A DNA stretch of 64,000 bases from a virus. This document shows positions 25,937-34,966 of the stretch, piece by piece. The DNA lies in the IMG/VR virus record IMGVR_UViG_3300027659_003120, positions 1 to 64,000 of that record. One strand, 5' to 3'. Within the stretch, counting starts at the first letter, position 1. Each line of letters begins with the position of its first letter. A program made the position numbers and the translations under genes. The notes below the pieces were generated by a model. The model searched no databases and was not told where the DNA came from. It worked only from the letters and a program-made list of their open reading frames with translations.

Positions 25937-28278
25937 CAGAAACATGTACAGATAAAATTGTTGAGATACTAAAATCTAAAAAAATTGATAGTTTTGAAGT
26001 TCGTGGCGGCACAGATAAAATCTCTGGGCACAGCTACTCTGAGATATATGGAAAACATTTAAACAAATACTTAGACAAAAAAGGATCTCTCCTGGAAATA
26101 GGAGTATTTTGGGGCGGTTCTGCGGTTTTATGGAACGACTTACTTCCTAATTTTAATTTGTGTTTGTTGGATATAGTAAATGTAATCACTCCAGATAATT
26201 GGGAACAACTTGATAAGAATAGGATGGAATATCTAATTGCAGATGCTTACAATGATGTAACAAGAAACCAGATAAAAGAAAAATATCCAGATGGATTTGA
26301 TGTTATTACTGAAGATGGTCCTCACACTTTAGATAGTCAGTTAAGTTGTATTAAACTTTATTTGCCTCTAATCAAAGAAGATGGAGTAATGATTATTGAG
26401 GACATTGCAAATATAGAAAATTTAAATACATTAATGAAATCAGTTGATAGTAATTATGATTGTATTTCATATGATTATAGGCATATAAAAAATCGTTCGG
26501 ATGATATTGTTTTAGTTATTAAAAAAAGAATGAAAAAATGTAAAATAGTAATGACTGCTATGTTTAAGAATGAGGCATCAGTGACGAAAAAGATGCTTGA
26601 ATCTTGCTACAAATATATTGATTTTTGGGTTGTTCAAGATAATGGATCCACAGACGGAACAGATAAAATAGTTAAAGATTTTTTTACAGAGAAAAATATA
26701 CCCGGCCACTATTATCAAGTAGAAGAAGGTTGGGTTGGTTTTGGATGGAATAGAGACCACTTAATACAAGTGTGCCAGAGTATTGACCATGGGTGCGACT
26801 GGATTTTAAAAATGGATTGTGATGAAACTTTAGAAGTTGATGCTGATTTTGATTGGTCTTTACTTGATGATAAGTCTCAACATTCATTTCATATACCAGC
26901 TGTACAGCCTGGATTATTATATTACAGGGCATGGATGTGGAATGCACAAATGCCTTGGAGATTTAATCACGACCCGTGCCACGAAACTAGTTACTGTGAT
27001 ATAGAGGGTATTGGCGAAAACTACAATAGATTCAACTTGCCTCTTTCTTTTAGACAGGTTGGAACCAGAGGAGGTCAAAGTTGGACTGTGCCAACAAAGT
27101 TTATTAGTGATGCATTAATACTTGAAGAAAAAATGATTCGTGAAAATACAATGTTAACAGATTCATATCATTTTTGGTATATTGGAAAAAGTTATAGTGA
27201 TGCATATTCTAGCAATGCTTTTCCTTTAGGCGAATCTCAACAGAAAGAATATGCGAGAAGAACAATTTATTATTTTCAAGAATTTTTAAATTTCACTCAC
27301 GATTTTGCAAATACAAAAAAATCAAAACATATTGACGAAACCGCTTACATGTCTCTGTTGTTAATGGGAGATGCAAATTGGTATTTAGGACAAAAAGAAT
27401 CTAGTGTTGAATGTTATAAATTAGCTGCTCAATTTGCACCAGAAAGAAATGAACATTTATATCTTTTAGCTGAGAAGAATAAATATCTTGGAAATTTTAA
27501 AGAAATGTTAATTTGTACCTCTATAATGATGCAACCCGAAAGAACAAATCCATTTCCAAAATATATTAACTTCATTGATCCAACTTTATATCACGATGGC
27601 GGTGATAGGATTAAAAATTTACACGCCGAGGCTTTTTCATATGTTCAATCTATTTGTGTTGCCGAACAAGAACCAGTTGAATTTTTACCAGTACAAAAAA
27701 ATATTATGACAAATTTTAATATAAACAAAAATTATCAAAACAGAATGTTTATTGTGGATAATTTTTATGAGAATCCAGATTCTATTAGGCAACATGCACT
27801 CACAATGGAATTCAAAGAAGACATAAGATATTATAAAGGTTTAAGAACGACTACACACTTTCACCCAAATGGAATTAAAGAATCATTTGAATCTATAATG
27901 GGTAAAAAAATTAACAATTTTGATGGAGGCATCAATGGTTGTTTTCAAATAACTACAGCAAATGATGTTCAGGTGTATCATTATGATTTACAAACTTGGG
28001 CTGCTATGATATACTTGACGCCAAATGCTCCTATTGAAAGTGGAACTAGATTACATCGCTCAAAGATTAATGGCACAAGACATTCAAGTGAGCCCAATAT
28101 AGATGATGCGTTTACTGGTGGCTTCTTGGATTCTACAAAATTTGAGGTTACCGATTCGGCTGCTAATATATACAATAGACTAGTCATTATGGATGCAAAA
28201 TGTATTCATTCAGCAGGTGCATATTTTGGCGACAACAAATATAATGGTAGACTAACTCATTTATTCTTTTTTGATTAA
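25933..28278 (+). CDS. Three-enzyme fusion: methyltransferase, GT2 glycosyltransferase, 2OG-Fe oxygenase-like
   Basis: This 781-residue protein is modular. Residues ~1-200 form a class I SAM methyltransferase (LEIGVFWGGSAVLW as motif I, LCLLDI, and DVITEDGPHTLDSQL typical of CmcI/Methyltransf_24). Residues ~202-440 form a GT2 domain (VMTAMFKNEASV, VVQDNGSTDGTD, WILKMDCDETLEV). A helical, TPR-like linker (~465-540) follows. Residues ~600-781 form a jelly-roll oxygenase of DUF6445 type with VYHYD (HxD about 683), CIHSAGAYFG (second His about 758) and a late Arg (GRLTHLFFF). The fusion suggests sequential tailoring of one acceptor. It overlaps the upstream gene by four bases. Confidence 0.8.
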   Translation: MTETCTDKIVEILKSKKIDSFEVRGGTDKISGHSYSEIYGKHLNKYLDKKGSLLEIGVFWGGSAVLWNDLLPNFNLCLLDIVNVITPDNWEQLDKNRMEYLIADAYNDVTRNQIKEKYPDGFDVITEDGPHTLDSQLSCIKLYLPLIKEDGVMIIEDIANIENLNTLMKSVDSNYDCISYDYRHIKNRSDDIVLVIKKRMKKCKIVMTAMFKNEASVTKKMLESCYKYIDFWVVQDNGSTDGTDKIVKDFFTEKNIPGHYYQVEEGWVGFGWNRDHLIQVCQSIDHGCDWILKMDCDETLEVDADFDWSLLDDKSQHSFHIPAVQPGLLYYRAWMWNAQMPWRFNHDPCHETSYCDIEGIGENYNRFNLPLSFRQVGTRGGQSWTVPTKFISDALILEEKMIRENTMLTDSYHFWYIGKSYSDAYSSNAFPLGESQQKEYARRTIYYFQEFLNFTHDFANTKKSKHIDETAYMSLLLMGDANWYLGQKESSVECYKLAAQFAPERNEHLYLLAEKNKYLGNFKEMLICTSIMMQPERTNPFPKYINFIDPTLYHDGGDRIKNLHAEAFSYVQSICVAEQEPVEFLPVQKNIMTNFNINKNYQNRMFIVDNFYENPDSIRQHALTMEFKEDIRYYKGLRTTTHFHPNGIKESFESIMGKKINNFDGGINGCFQITTANDVQVYHYDLQTWAAMIYLTPNAPIESGTRLHRSKINGTRHSSEPNIDDAFTGGFLDSTKFEVTDSAANIYNRLVIMDAKCIHSAGAYFGDNKYNGRLTHLFFFD

Positions 28279-28280
28279 TT

Positions 28281-29552
28281 ATGAAAAATTTGAAATTTAG
28301 TATTATTACTCCATCACATGATCCAGGAAACATTCCTTACTTGTTAGAAGCATTTGAAAGTTTGTGTGAACAAACTCATGCCAATTGGGAATGGATATTA
28401 GCTATAAACAATAAATTTTTACCACAACTTGTTCCAAAGATAATCAAAGAACATCCAAAAGTAAAAATATATCATACTTATATTGAATCATCAAATATTG
28501 GTGCAATTAAGCATGAATCATTTTTCTTGGGTGAGGGTGATGTTTTAGTAGAACTAGACCATGATGATATGCTTACTTCTAATTGTTTGAAGAAATTAAA
28601 CGAAGCATATCAAGATGATGATGTTGGATTTGTTTATAGTGATAATGCAACATTACATATGGAGAACAATTTTATTCCATTTAATAATTCATACGGCTGG
28701 ACACATAGGCCGTTTGAGTGGAAAGACAAAGAACTCATTGCAATGAATTCTTTCAAACCAACAAGCCATGCAATGTCTTATATTTGGTTTGCTCCAGACC
28801 ATGTTAGGTCATGGAGAAAAGAACATTATGTCAATATTGGTGGACATAATCCTGATATGTTTGTTTGTGAAGACCATGAATTGTGTATTAGAACTTACCT
28901 AACTACAAAAATGGTTTTTATACCTGAACCACTTTATGTTTACAGAATAACAGGAAACAATACTTCTATAAACAAAAGAAATCCAGAAATTCAACAAAAG
29001 ACTAAAGAACTACATGCTCAGTATGCACAAAAATTGGCAGAGAAAGATGCTAAGGATAGAAAATTATTATGTGTGGATATTGGTGGAGGTTTGAATCCTT
29101 ATCCAAATTATTTATCTATTGATTTAAGAAAAGATGCGGATGTCATACATGACTTAAATGATGGTATACCTCTCAGAGATAACACGGTAGGTGTACTAAA
29201 CGCAAGTCATATACTAGAACACTTGCACGATAAGACGAAAATAATGGCAGAAATACATCGTGTATTAGCACCGGGAGGATGGGCGTTCATTCAAGTTCCA
29301 AGTACCGATGGAAGAGGTGCATTTCAAGACCCAACACATGTTAGTTACTGGAACGAAAATTGCTTTTTATATTATACCGATGCATATTTGGCTAATTTTA
29401 TAGATAACAAAGATATCCGTTTTCAAGAATATCGTAGAGAGACATACTTTCCTAATGAATGGATGAAAAATCTAGGCGTATGTGTCACGGACGCTTGGTT
29501 AGTTGCAATTAAAGATGATATGCCAAGATTACCTGGTCCATTAAAGATATAA
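28281..29552 (+). CDS. GT2 glycosyltransferase fused to SAM methyltransferase
   Basis: This 423-residue protein starts two bases after the preceding gene. Residues 1-~250 are GT2: FSIITPSHDPGN, a VELDHDDML metal-binding motif near 90-97, and the late VCEDHELCIRTYL acid motif. Residues ~262-423 are a class I methyltransferase: CVDIGGGLNPYPNYLSIDLR (motif I), ASHILEHLHD and HRVLAPGGWAFIQVPS (type-11 signature). Similar glycosyltransferase-methyltransferase fusions make methylated sugars in O-antigen-type clusters. Its stop codon lies within the late promoter of gp13, so it ends the island. Confidence 0.85.
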   Translation: MKNLKFSIITPSHDPGNIPYLLEAFESLCEQTHANWEWILAINNKFLPQLVPKIIKEHPKVKIYHTYIESSNIGAIKHESFFLGEGDVLVELDHDDMLTSNCLKKLNEAYQDDDVGFVYSDNATLHMENNFIPFNNSYGWTHRPFEWKDKELIAMNSFKPTSHAMSYIWFAPDHVRSWRKEHYVNIGGHNPDMFVCEDHELCIRTYLTTKMVFIPEPLYVYRITGNNTSINKRNPEIQQKTKELHAQYAQKLAEKDAKDRKLLCVDIGGGLNPYPNYLSIDLRKDADVIHDLNDGIPLRDNTVGVLNASHILEHLHDKTKIMAEIHRVLAPGGWAFIQVPSTDGRGAFQDPTHVSYWNENCFLYYTDAYLANFIDNKDIRFQEYRRETYFPNEWMKNLGVCVTDAWLVAIKDDMPRLPGPLKI

Positions 29553-29555
29553 ATA
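29548..29555 (+). promoter_or_regulatory. T4-type late promoter for the neck genes
   Basis: The perfect TATAAATA octamer overlaps the stop codon of the preceding gene and lies 24 bp before the gp13 ATG. This matches the T4 late consensus recognised by gp55-loaded RNA polymerase. Confidence 0.85.
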
Positions 29556-29579
29556 GATAATAACTATTGGAAACTATAA

Positions 29580-30539
29580 ATGGCTAAACCCACAACTAGA
29601 GCAACATTCAAAGACTACTGCTTACGCAGATTAGGTCATCCAGTGATTCAAATCAATGTAGACGATGACCAGGTTGAAGACCGCATAGATGATGCACTAC
29701 AATTCTTTGAGGACTATCATTTTGATGGTTGCGAAGAAATTTATATGAAACATAAAATCACACAAACTGACATTAACCGCAGGTATATTCCTTGCCCAGA
29801 TGCAGTTATTTTTGTGACCGGTATCATACCATTTGACCAGTCTTCTTCATCAATCAATATGTTTGATTTGCGTTACCAATTGCGGTTGCATGATTTATAT
29901 GACTTCACATCCGTGTCATATGTTTCATATGAGATTACCATGCAACACATTCGTACTTTGAATTTATTGTTCTCCGGAACACCGATGTTCAGATTTAATC
30001 GTAAACAAAATAAAATTTTCTTAGACATTGATTGGTCTAGAGATTTACTAGTTGGAGATTATGTAGTGGTTCAGTGTTATCGTGCTATGCGACCAGACAC
30101 TGTTACTTTAACTGGCACATTAGCAGGCAACACAGTTTCTAATATCATTGTTGGAACATCAACAATATTTGACCAAGAAGTAATTGAGAATGATTTTATT
30201 ACTCTGTCAAGCGGAGAAGAAGTTCAAATTAGTAAAATAAATTCTCCAACAAATATACAAATTATTGGAACCGGGTTATCTTCAAATGTAACATCCAACA
30301 CCGCAACTAAAACCGGCATTTCTGATGTATGGGATGATAGATTTCTTAAAAGATATGGTACAGCATTAATTAAAAAACAGTGGGGAGAAAATTTGAAAAA
30401 ATTTGGAGGAATTCAGATGCCTGGTGGCGTAACTCTAAATGGAAAAGAAATTTGGGACGAAGCAGACACTGAAATTAAATCTATAGAAGAAGAAATGTAT
30501 AATTTTAATAGTTTACCTAGTGAAATATTTACAGGTTAA
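29580..30539 (+). CDS. gp13: Neck protein gp13
   Basis: This 319-residue protein begins with the characteristic TTRATFKDYCLRRLGHPV.QINV.D.Q.EDRIDDAL sequence of T4-family gp13. In T4, gp13 and gp14 form the neck that closes the packaged head and accepts the tail. A middle region (about 175-245) adds a small beta insert. The gene follows a perfect late promoter. Its TAA stop is in the same frame as the gp14 coding sequence that follows, so only this stop separates the two proteins. Confidence 0.9.
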   Translation: MAKPTTRATFKDYCLRRLGHPVIQINVDDDQVEDRIDDALQFFEDYHFDGCEEIYMKHKITQTDINRRYIPCPDAVIFVTGIIPFDQSSSSINMFDLRYQLRLHDLYDFTSVSYVSYEITMQHIRTLNLLFSGTPMFRFNRKQNKIFLDIDWSRDLLVGDYVVVQCYRAMRPDTVTLTGTLAGNTVSNIIVGTSTIFDQEVIENDFITLSSGEEVQISKINSPTNIQIIGTGLSSNVTSNTATKTGISDVWDDRFLKRYGTALIKKQWGENLKKFGGIQMPGGVTLNGKEIWDEADTEIKSIEEEMYNFNSLPSEIFTG

Positions 30540-30551
30540 TCGGAGTTTAAA

Positions 30552-31457
30552 ATTCCTACTAATTTCTATTTTAACAATTTTCCTCAACATCAAATAACTA
30601 GTGAGCAATTACTAGTAGAGGACCTCGTCATAGAAGCCATGCAAATACATGGTATGGATGTTTTCTATCTTCCAAGAACAAGTAGAGATTCTGTTGATAT
30701 GTTATATGGTGAAGACACTATAAAAGAATATCGCACTGCTCATGCTATAGAAATGTACCTTGAAAATGTTACAGGTATGGATGGCGAAGGTGATTTTATT
30801 TCTAAATTTGGTCTAGAAATTAGAGATGAATTAACTTTACTTTTAGCCAGAAGACGTTTCTCGGCTACAGTGCCTTTAACACGCCCGAGAGAAGGTGATT
30901 TAGTTTATATTCCTTTAGTAAAGAACTTTTTTGAAATTTCTTTTATTGAACATGAAAATGACCAAGCAATGTTCTATACTCTTGGTAGAGGGCGAGCTGG
31001 TAATGTATATGTTTATGCATTGAAATTAAAACAATTTGTATTTAGTGAAGAAATAATATCTACCGGAATTGATGAAATTGATGACCAAATATTTAATAGT
31101 TATAAACGTGTTTCATTACCATTAGCAAATACTGTTGTATTTCCAGCAGGTACCGGTTCATTTGTTCCTGGAGAAATTATTTACCAAGGCACTTCATTAG
31201 CCACAGCAAACGCACAAGCAATAGTGTATTCATATACCGCACACAGTTCAATAGATGTAATTAGAGTTCAAGGAACATTTACTACTGCTAATGTACGTGG
31301 AAATACAAGTAGTGCATTAAGAAAAACTATTGGGTATAATGATGACTCTCAAGTTGGTAATAATATATTTGAAGATTTTGCTGATAATGTTAGAGTAGAA
31401 ACAGAAGCAGATTCTATTTTAGATTTCTCTGAAAATAATCCATTTGGAGAAGCTTAA
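30552..31457 (+). CDS. gp14: Neck protein gp14, probable ATT start
   Basis: The product contains EDLVIEAMQIHGMDVFYLPR, a hallmark of T4-family gp14. The first ATG (30639) would remove this conserved N-terminal segment and has no well-placed ribosome-binding site. The frame is open from the gp13 stop, and its only start-like codon with a good Shine-Dalgarno is ATT at 30552: GGAG at 30542-30545, six bases upstream. Starting there gives (M)PTNFYFNNFPQHQ, 301 residues, like other marine gp14 N-termini. An ATT start is rare in bacteria (infC and pcnB are known), so this deserves checking. The role is neck assembly with gp13. Confidence 0.8.
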   Translation: MPTNFYFNNFPQHQITSEQLLVEDLVIEAMQIHGMDVFYLPRTSRDSVDMLYGEDTIKEYRTAHAIEMYLENVTGMDGEGDFISKFGLEIRDELTLLLARRRFSATVPLTRPREGDLVYIPLVKNFFEISFIEHENDQAMFYTLGRGRAGNVYVYALKLKQFVFSEEIISTGIDEIDDQIFNSYKRVSLPLANTVVFPAGTGSFVPGEIIYQGTSLATANAQAIVYSYTAHSSIDVIRVQGTFTTANVRGNTSSALRKTIGYNDDSQVGNNIFEDFADNVRVETEADSILDFSENNPFGEA

Positions 31458-31459
31458 AA

Positions 31460-32461
31460 ATGTTAAATAATTCTCATTTTTATAATAGAACAATACGAAA
31501 AGTTGTAGTAGGGTTTGGTACAATATTCAATGATATATTATTGGTTCGTTATAATAGAGCAGGAACTGTAGAGCATGAAAGAATTCGTGTGCCGCTTACA
31601 TACAGCCCTAAAGAAAAATTTATTACTAGACTTACATCAGACCCAGATTTAACAAAATCTATAGCCACTTATGTACCAAGAATATCTTTTGATTTGGTTG
31701 GTCTAGCTTACGATTCTTCAAGAAAATTTAACACAATAAATAAAAACTTCTCTGTCAACACTGTTTCCGGTGCAGCAAGTTCTCAATATGCTCCAGTTCC
31801 GTATAATTTTGATTTTAATTTATCAATTTATGTCCGAAATACTGAAGATGGCACACAAATTTTAGAACAAATATTGCCGTATTTTACGCCAGATTTTACT
31901 GTAACATTAGATTACATTTCAACTTTGGGGCGAAAATATGATATGCCAGTTATACTCAATAGTGTAACTCCAGAAATAGAGTATGAAGGAGATATGTCCA
32001 GCACTAGAATTGTTATCTGGAACTTGACATTCACTGCTAAGGCTTATATTTTTCCTCCTGTAAATACTGCAGGATTAATTAAGCAAGCTAACACTAACAT
32101 ATTTACAGATACCAGAAGCACTCTATCACAAAAAGTTTATGTAGATTATGCAAACGGTTCTGGTGTTTTAGTTACTGGTGAAGGGTTTAGAGATATCGCA
32201 AATACGAAAACCGGAACTATTGTTTATTTTGCTAATAATAGTTTAGGAATTTTAGTAGTTTCTGACATGAATGAGTTACTAGAAGAAAATGATGTTATTG
32301 TTGGAGATTATTCTAATGCTAGATATACGATAGACACTGTTGATATGAATCCACTAAGGACTGTAGCAATAATAACAGTACCAGACCCAATCACCGCAAA
32401 CGCATCTTCTAATTATTCATATACAGAAACAATTACTGAATTTCCAAATTCTCTAACATGA
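31460..32461 (+). CDS. gp15: Proximal tail sheath stabilisation protein gp15
   Basis: This 333-residue protein opens MLNNSHFYNRTIRKVVVGFGTIFNDI and continues with RVPL.Y.PKEKF..RL, the diagnostic region of T4-family gp15. A conserved VPRISFDLVGLAYDSSRK segment follows. In T4, gp15 forms a hexameric ring on top of the tail, joining tube and sheath to the neck. The length is slightly above the T4 protein owing to a C-terminal extension from about residue 215. It overlaps the gp16 start by four bases. Confidence 0.9.
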   Translation: MLNNSHFYNRTIRKVVVGFGTIFNDILLVRYNRAGTVEHERIRVPLTYSPKEKFITRLTSDPDLTKSIATYVPRISFDLVGLAYDSSRKFNTINKNFSVNTVSGAASSQYAPVPYNFDFNLSIYVRNTEDGTQILEQILPYFTPDFTVTLDYISTLGRKYDMPVILNSVTPEIEYEGDMSSTRIVIWNLTFTAKAYIFPPVNTAGLIKQANTNIFTDTRSTLSQKVYVDYANGSGVLVTGEGFRDIANTKTGTIVYFANNSLGILVVSDMNELLEENDVIVGDYSNARYTIDTVDMNPLRTVAIITVPDPITANASSNYSYTETITEFPNSLT

Positions 32462-32844
32462 AAAAATTAAATGAAAATCTATCTAATATTTTCGGAGTCC
32501 GTCCATTAGAGGAAGGAGAGTCTTCTTTAGTTGAAATTATACCATCTGAAGTTGATTCTGATTTTGAATTTGCTAGAAATAACATTAGATTATTAGCAGA
32601 AAAAGGACAAGTTGCTGTAGACCATATTATTCAAGTAGCAAAAGCAACAGACCATCCTAGAGCTTATGAAGTTGTTGCAACTCTTATCAAAAGTATGTCT
32701 GAGGTAAACAAAGATTTGATTGAACTACAAAAAAGAAAAAAAGATTTATCACCAATTAAAGAACCAACTATTGTGAATGTAGAGAAGGCAGTGTTCGTTG
32801 GCTCTACACGAGAATTAATTAATCAAATTAAACAGGTACAGTAA
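32458..32844 (+). CDS. gp16: Small terminase subunit gp16
   Basis: This 128-residue protein is helical and charged. The central DFEFARNNIRLLAEKGQVAVDHIIQVAK and HPRAYEVVATLIKSMSEVNKDLIELQ segments match the coiled-coil core of T4-family gp16, which forms the ring that recognises DNA and regulates the gp17 motor. The start overlaps gp15 (ATGA). A Dps-like gene, not the large terminase, follows it. The C-terminus (VFVGSTRELINQIKQ) is typical of the family. Confidence 0.85.
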   Translation: MKKLNENLSNIFGVRPLEEGESSLVEIIPSEVDSDFEFARNNIRLLAEKGQVAVDHIIQVAKATDHPRAYEVVATLIKSMSEVNKDLIELQKRKKDLSPIKEPTIVNVEKAVFVGSTRELINQIKQVQ

Positions 32845-32845
32845 A

Positions 32846-33283
32846 ATGGAAGAACTCATTCAACAATTAAAGGTAATATTAGCTACGAACTTTGCTTTAT
32901 ATTTAAAGACACATAATTATCATTGGAACATAGAAGGTTCAAATTTTCCTCAATATCATACATTTTTAGATGTTCTGTATAATGCAATATTCCTTCAAAA
33001 TGATCCTATAGCAGAACACATTAGGTATCTTGATGCATATGCACCAGGTTCGTTTACTAGATTTCAAGAGCTATCTACTGTTAAAGACCAATACTTAATA
33101 CCAACCCCCAATAAGATGTTTGAAGAATTAAAAGAGGATAATGAAAAATACATCATAGAATTGAGGGCTGGCATTGAATTAGCAGACGATGCAGACGAGC
33201 CTGCAATTGGAAATTTTCTACAAGAGTTGTTAGGCGCACACCAAAAACATTCTTGGATGTTAAGAAGCATTCTTAAATCATGA
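32846..33283 (+). CDS. dps: Dps/ferritin-like protein inserted between terminase genes
   Basis: This 145-residue protein contains THNYHWNIEGSNFPQYHTFL, matching the Dps signature KxHxxHWxVxGxxFxxxH. All five ferroxidase-centre positions are present with the exact spacing of Dps: His26, His38, Asp42, Asp53 and Glu57. Dps dodecamers oxidise and store iron and protect DNA from peroxide. The gene starts one base after gp16 and overlaps gp17 by four bases, so it is co-expressed with the packaging motor. A Lys-rich DNA-binding tail is absent, which argues for iron or peroxide chemistry rather than direct DNA compaction. The function in infection is inferred. Confidence 0.9.
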   Translation: MEELIQQLKVILATNFALYLKTHNYHWNIEGSNFPQYHTFLDVLYNAIFLQNDPIAEHIRYLDAYAPGSFTRFQELSTVKDQYLIPTPNKMFEELKEDNEKYIIELRAGIELADDADEPAIGNFLQELLGAHQKHSWMLRSILKS

Positions 33284-34911
33284 TAGATGGTTATTTAGGT
33301 AATTCAAAACTAAAAAAACCTGGCATAGAAATAGAATATTCCCAGGAACAATTAATTGAAATTACAAAGTGCATTAAAGACCCAGTACATTTTATTAAAA
33401 ACTATGTAAAGATTGTCAATGTAGACAGAGGTTTGATTTCATTTGATATGTGGCCATTTCAAGAAGAAATGATTCGTGGATTTCATAGTAATCGGTTCTC
33501 AATATGTAAAATGCCTCGGCAGATTGGAAAAACTACTACATCAGCAAGTTATATGCTTTGGTGTATATTATTTTCAGATGATTATAAGATAGCCATCTTA
33601 GCGAATAAAGGTGATTTGGCAAGAGAGATTTTAGGAAGAATAAAGTATGCTTACGAATATTTACCTATTTGGTTACAACAAGGTATTATTGAATGGAACA
33701 AAGGAAACATTATTCTTGAAAATGGTTCCATGATATCAGCATATGCTACAAGCGCAAGTGGTGTCCGTGGAGGTACTTATAATTTAGTTTTTCTTGATGA
33801 ATTTGCTTTCGTTCCGCACAATATGGCACAAGAATTTTTTACGTCCACCTATCCGGTAATCTCTTCTGGTAAAAGCACAAAGGTTATTATAGTATCAACT
33901 CCTCATGGATTAAATCAATTTTACAAGATGTGGATAGATGCGGTTGAGCAAAGGTCTACTTACATACCTTTTGAGGTACACTGGTCTATGGTGCCAGGGC
34001 GTGATGAAAAATGGAAAGAAGAAACGATTAGAAACACAAGCGAAGAGCAATTTAGGCAGGAATTTGAATGCGAATTTTTAGGTTCTTCGGCTACATTGAT
34101 ACCGGGTTCTAAATTAAAATCTCTTGTTTTTAGTAAGCCACTATCGTCAAAAGAAGGTATTGATATATACGAAGAACCAAAATCTGGGCATACTTATATC
34201 GCTATTGTAGATTCGGCCGAAGGAGTTGCGAGAGATTATTCGGTGGTTTCAATAGTTGATGTAACAGAGATACCTTATAGACATGTTGCTAAGTACCGGG
34301 ATAATAAGATATCTCCTCTTATCTTTCCTACAATGGTTTATAATATTGCCAATAAATATAACCGCGCTTATATACTAGTAGAGACTAATAATATTGGTCA
34401 GCAAGTTGTTGACATTTTACATTTTGATTTGGAATATGAAAATATATTTAGAATTGAAAGCCATGAGATAAAAGGACAACACATTTCAAGTGGGTTTAAA
34501 AAAGGCGCAGCTTATGGGGTTAAAACTTCCAAAACAGTAAAAAAGATTGGTTGCGCTAATTTAAAGACATTGATTGAGAGCGATAAGCTTTCTACTCCAG
34601 ATTTTGACACTATCGCCGAACTAAATACATTCGTGAGGAATAAAGATTCTTATGCCGCAGAAGAAGGCAATAATGATGATATTGTAATGACTTTGGTACT
34701 TTTTTCATGGCTAACAGCACAAAGTTATTTTAAAGAAATCACAAATTCCGATGTTAGACAGAAATTGTTGGACGAAAGAAACATTCAAATGGATGAAGAA
34801 ATGTTGCCTATGGGTATTTTGAATGACGGGCTGGAAGAACAAAAACACTTTGATGGCGAAGACCTCTGGACTTTAACTAAGAACAGAGGGTATTTTTCGT
34901 CAACTTTATAA
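33280..34911 (+). CDS. gp17: Large terminase subunit gp17
   Basis: This 543-residue DNA-packaging motor has CKMPRQIGKTTTSASYMLW as Walker A (about residues 77-90) and NLVFLDEFAF as Walker B with catalytic Glu (about 169-177). VSTPHGLN is the coupling motif. The RNase H-like nuclease domain is in the C-terminal half (IVDSAEGVARDYSVVSIVDV giving one Asp; GNNDDIVMTLVLFSW giving the late acidic pair). The length is close to other marine homologues. The start overlaps the Dps gene by four bases. Confidence 0.97.
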   Translation: MIDGYLGNSKLKKPGIEIEYSQEQLIEITKCIKDPVHFIKNYVKIVNVDRGLISFDMWPFQEEMIRGFHSNRFSICKMPRQIGKTTTSASYMLWCILFSDDYKIAILANKGDLAREILGRIKYAYEYLPIWLQQGIIEWNKGNIILENGSMISAYATSASGVRGGTYNLVFLDEFAFVPHNMAQEFFTSTYPVISSGKSTKVIIVSTPHGLNQFYKMWIDAVEQRSTYIPFEVHWSMVPGRDEKWKEETIRNTSEEQFRQEFECEFLGSSATLIPGSKLKSLVFSKPLSSKEGIDIYEEPKSGHTYIAIVDSAEGVARDYSVVSIVDVTEIPYRHVAKYRDNKISPLIFPTMVYNIANKYNRAYILVETNNIGQQVVDILHFDLEYENIFRIESHEIKGQHISSGFKKGAAYGVKTSKTVKKIGCANLKTLIESDKLSTPDFDTIAELNTFVRNKDSYAAEEGNNDDIVMTLVLFSWLTAQSYFKEITNSDVRQKLLDERNIQMDEEMLPMGILNDGLEEQKHFDGEDLWTLTKNRGYFSSTL

Positions 34912-34914
34912 AAT

Positions 34915-34922
34915 CATAAATA
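34915..34922 (+). promoter_or_regulatory. T4-type late promoter for gp18
   Basis: CATAAATA lies just after the gp17 stop and 44 bp before the gp18 ATG. It sits in a longer word, ATAAATAGATAATA, shared with the gp13 promoter at 29549. gp18 also has a strong AAAGGAGA ribosome-binding site. Confidence 0.7.
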
Positions 34923-34966
34923 GATAATACAATTTAGTTCTATAATAATAAAAAGGAGAACACAAA

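Noticed and set aside
30639-31457. gp14 starting at the first ATG
   Set aside because: It would delete conserved gp14 N-terminal residues, lacks a well-placed ribosome-binding site, and leaves 99 bases of open in-frame coding unexplained.
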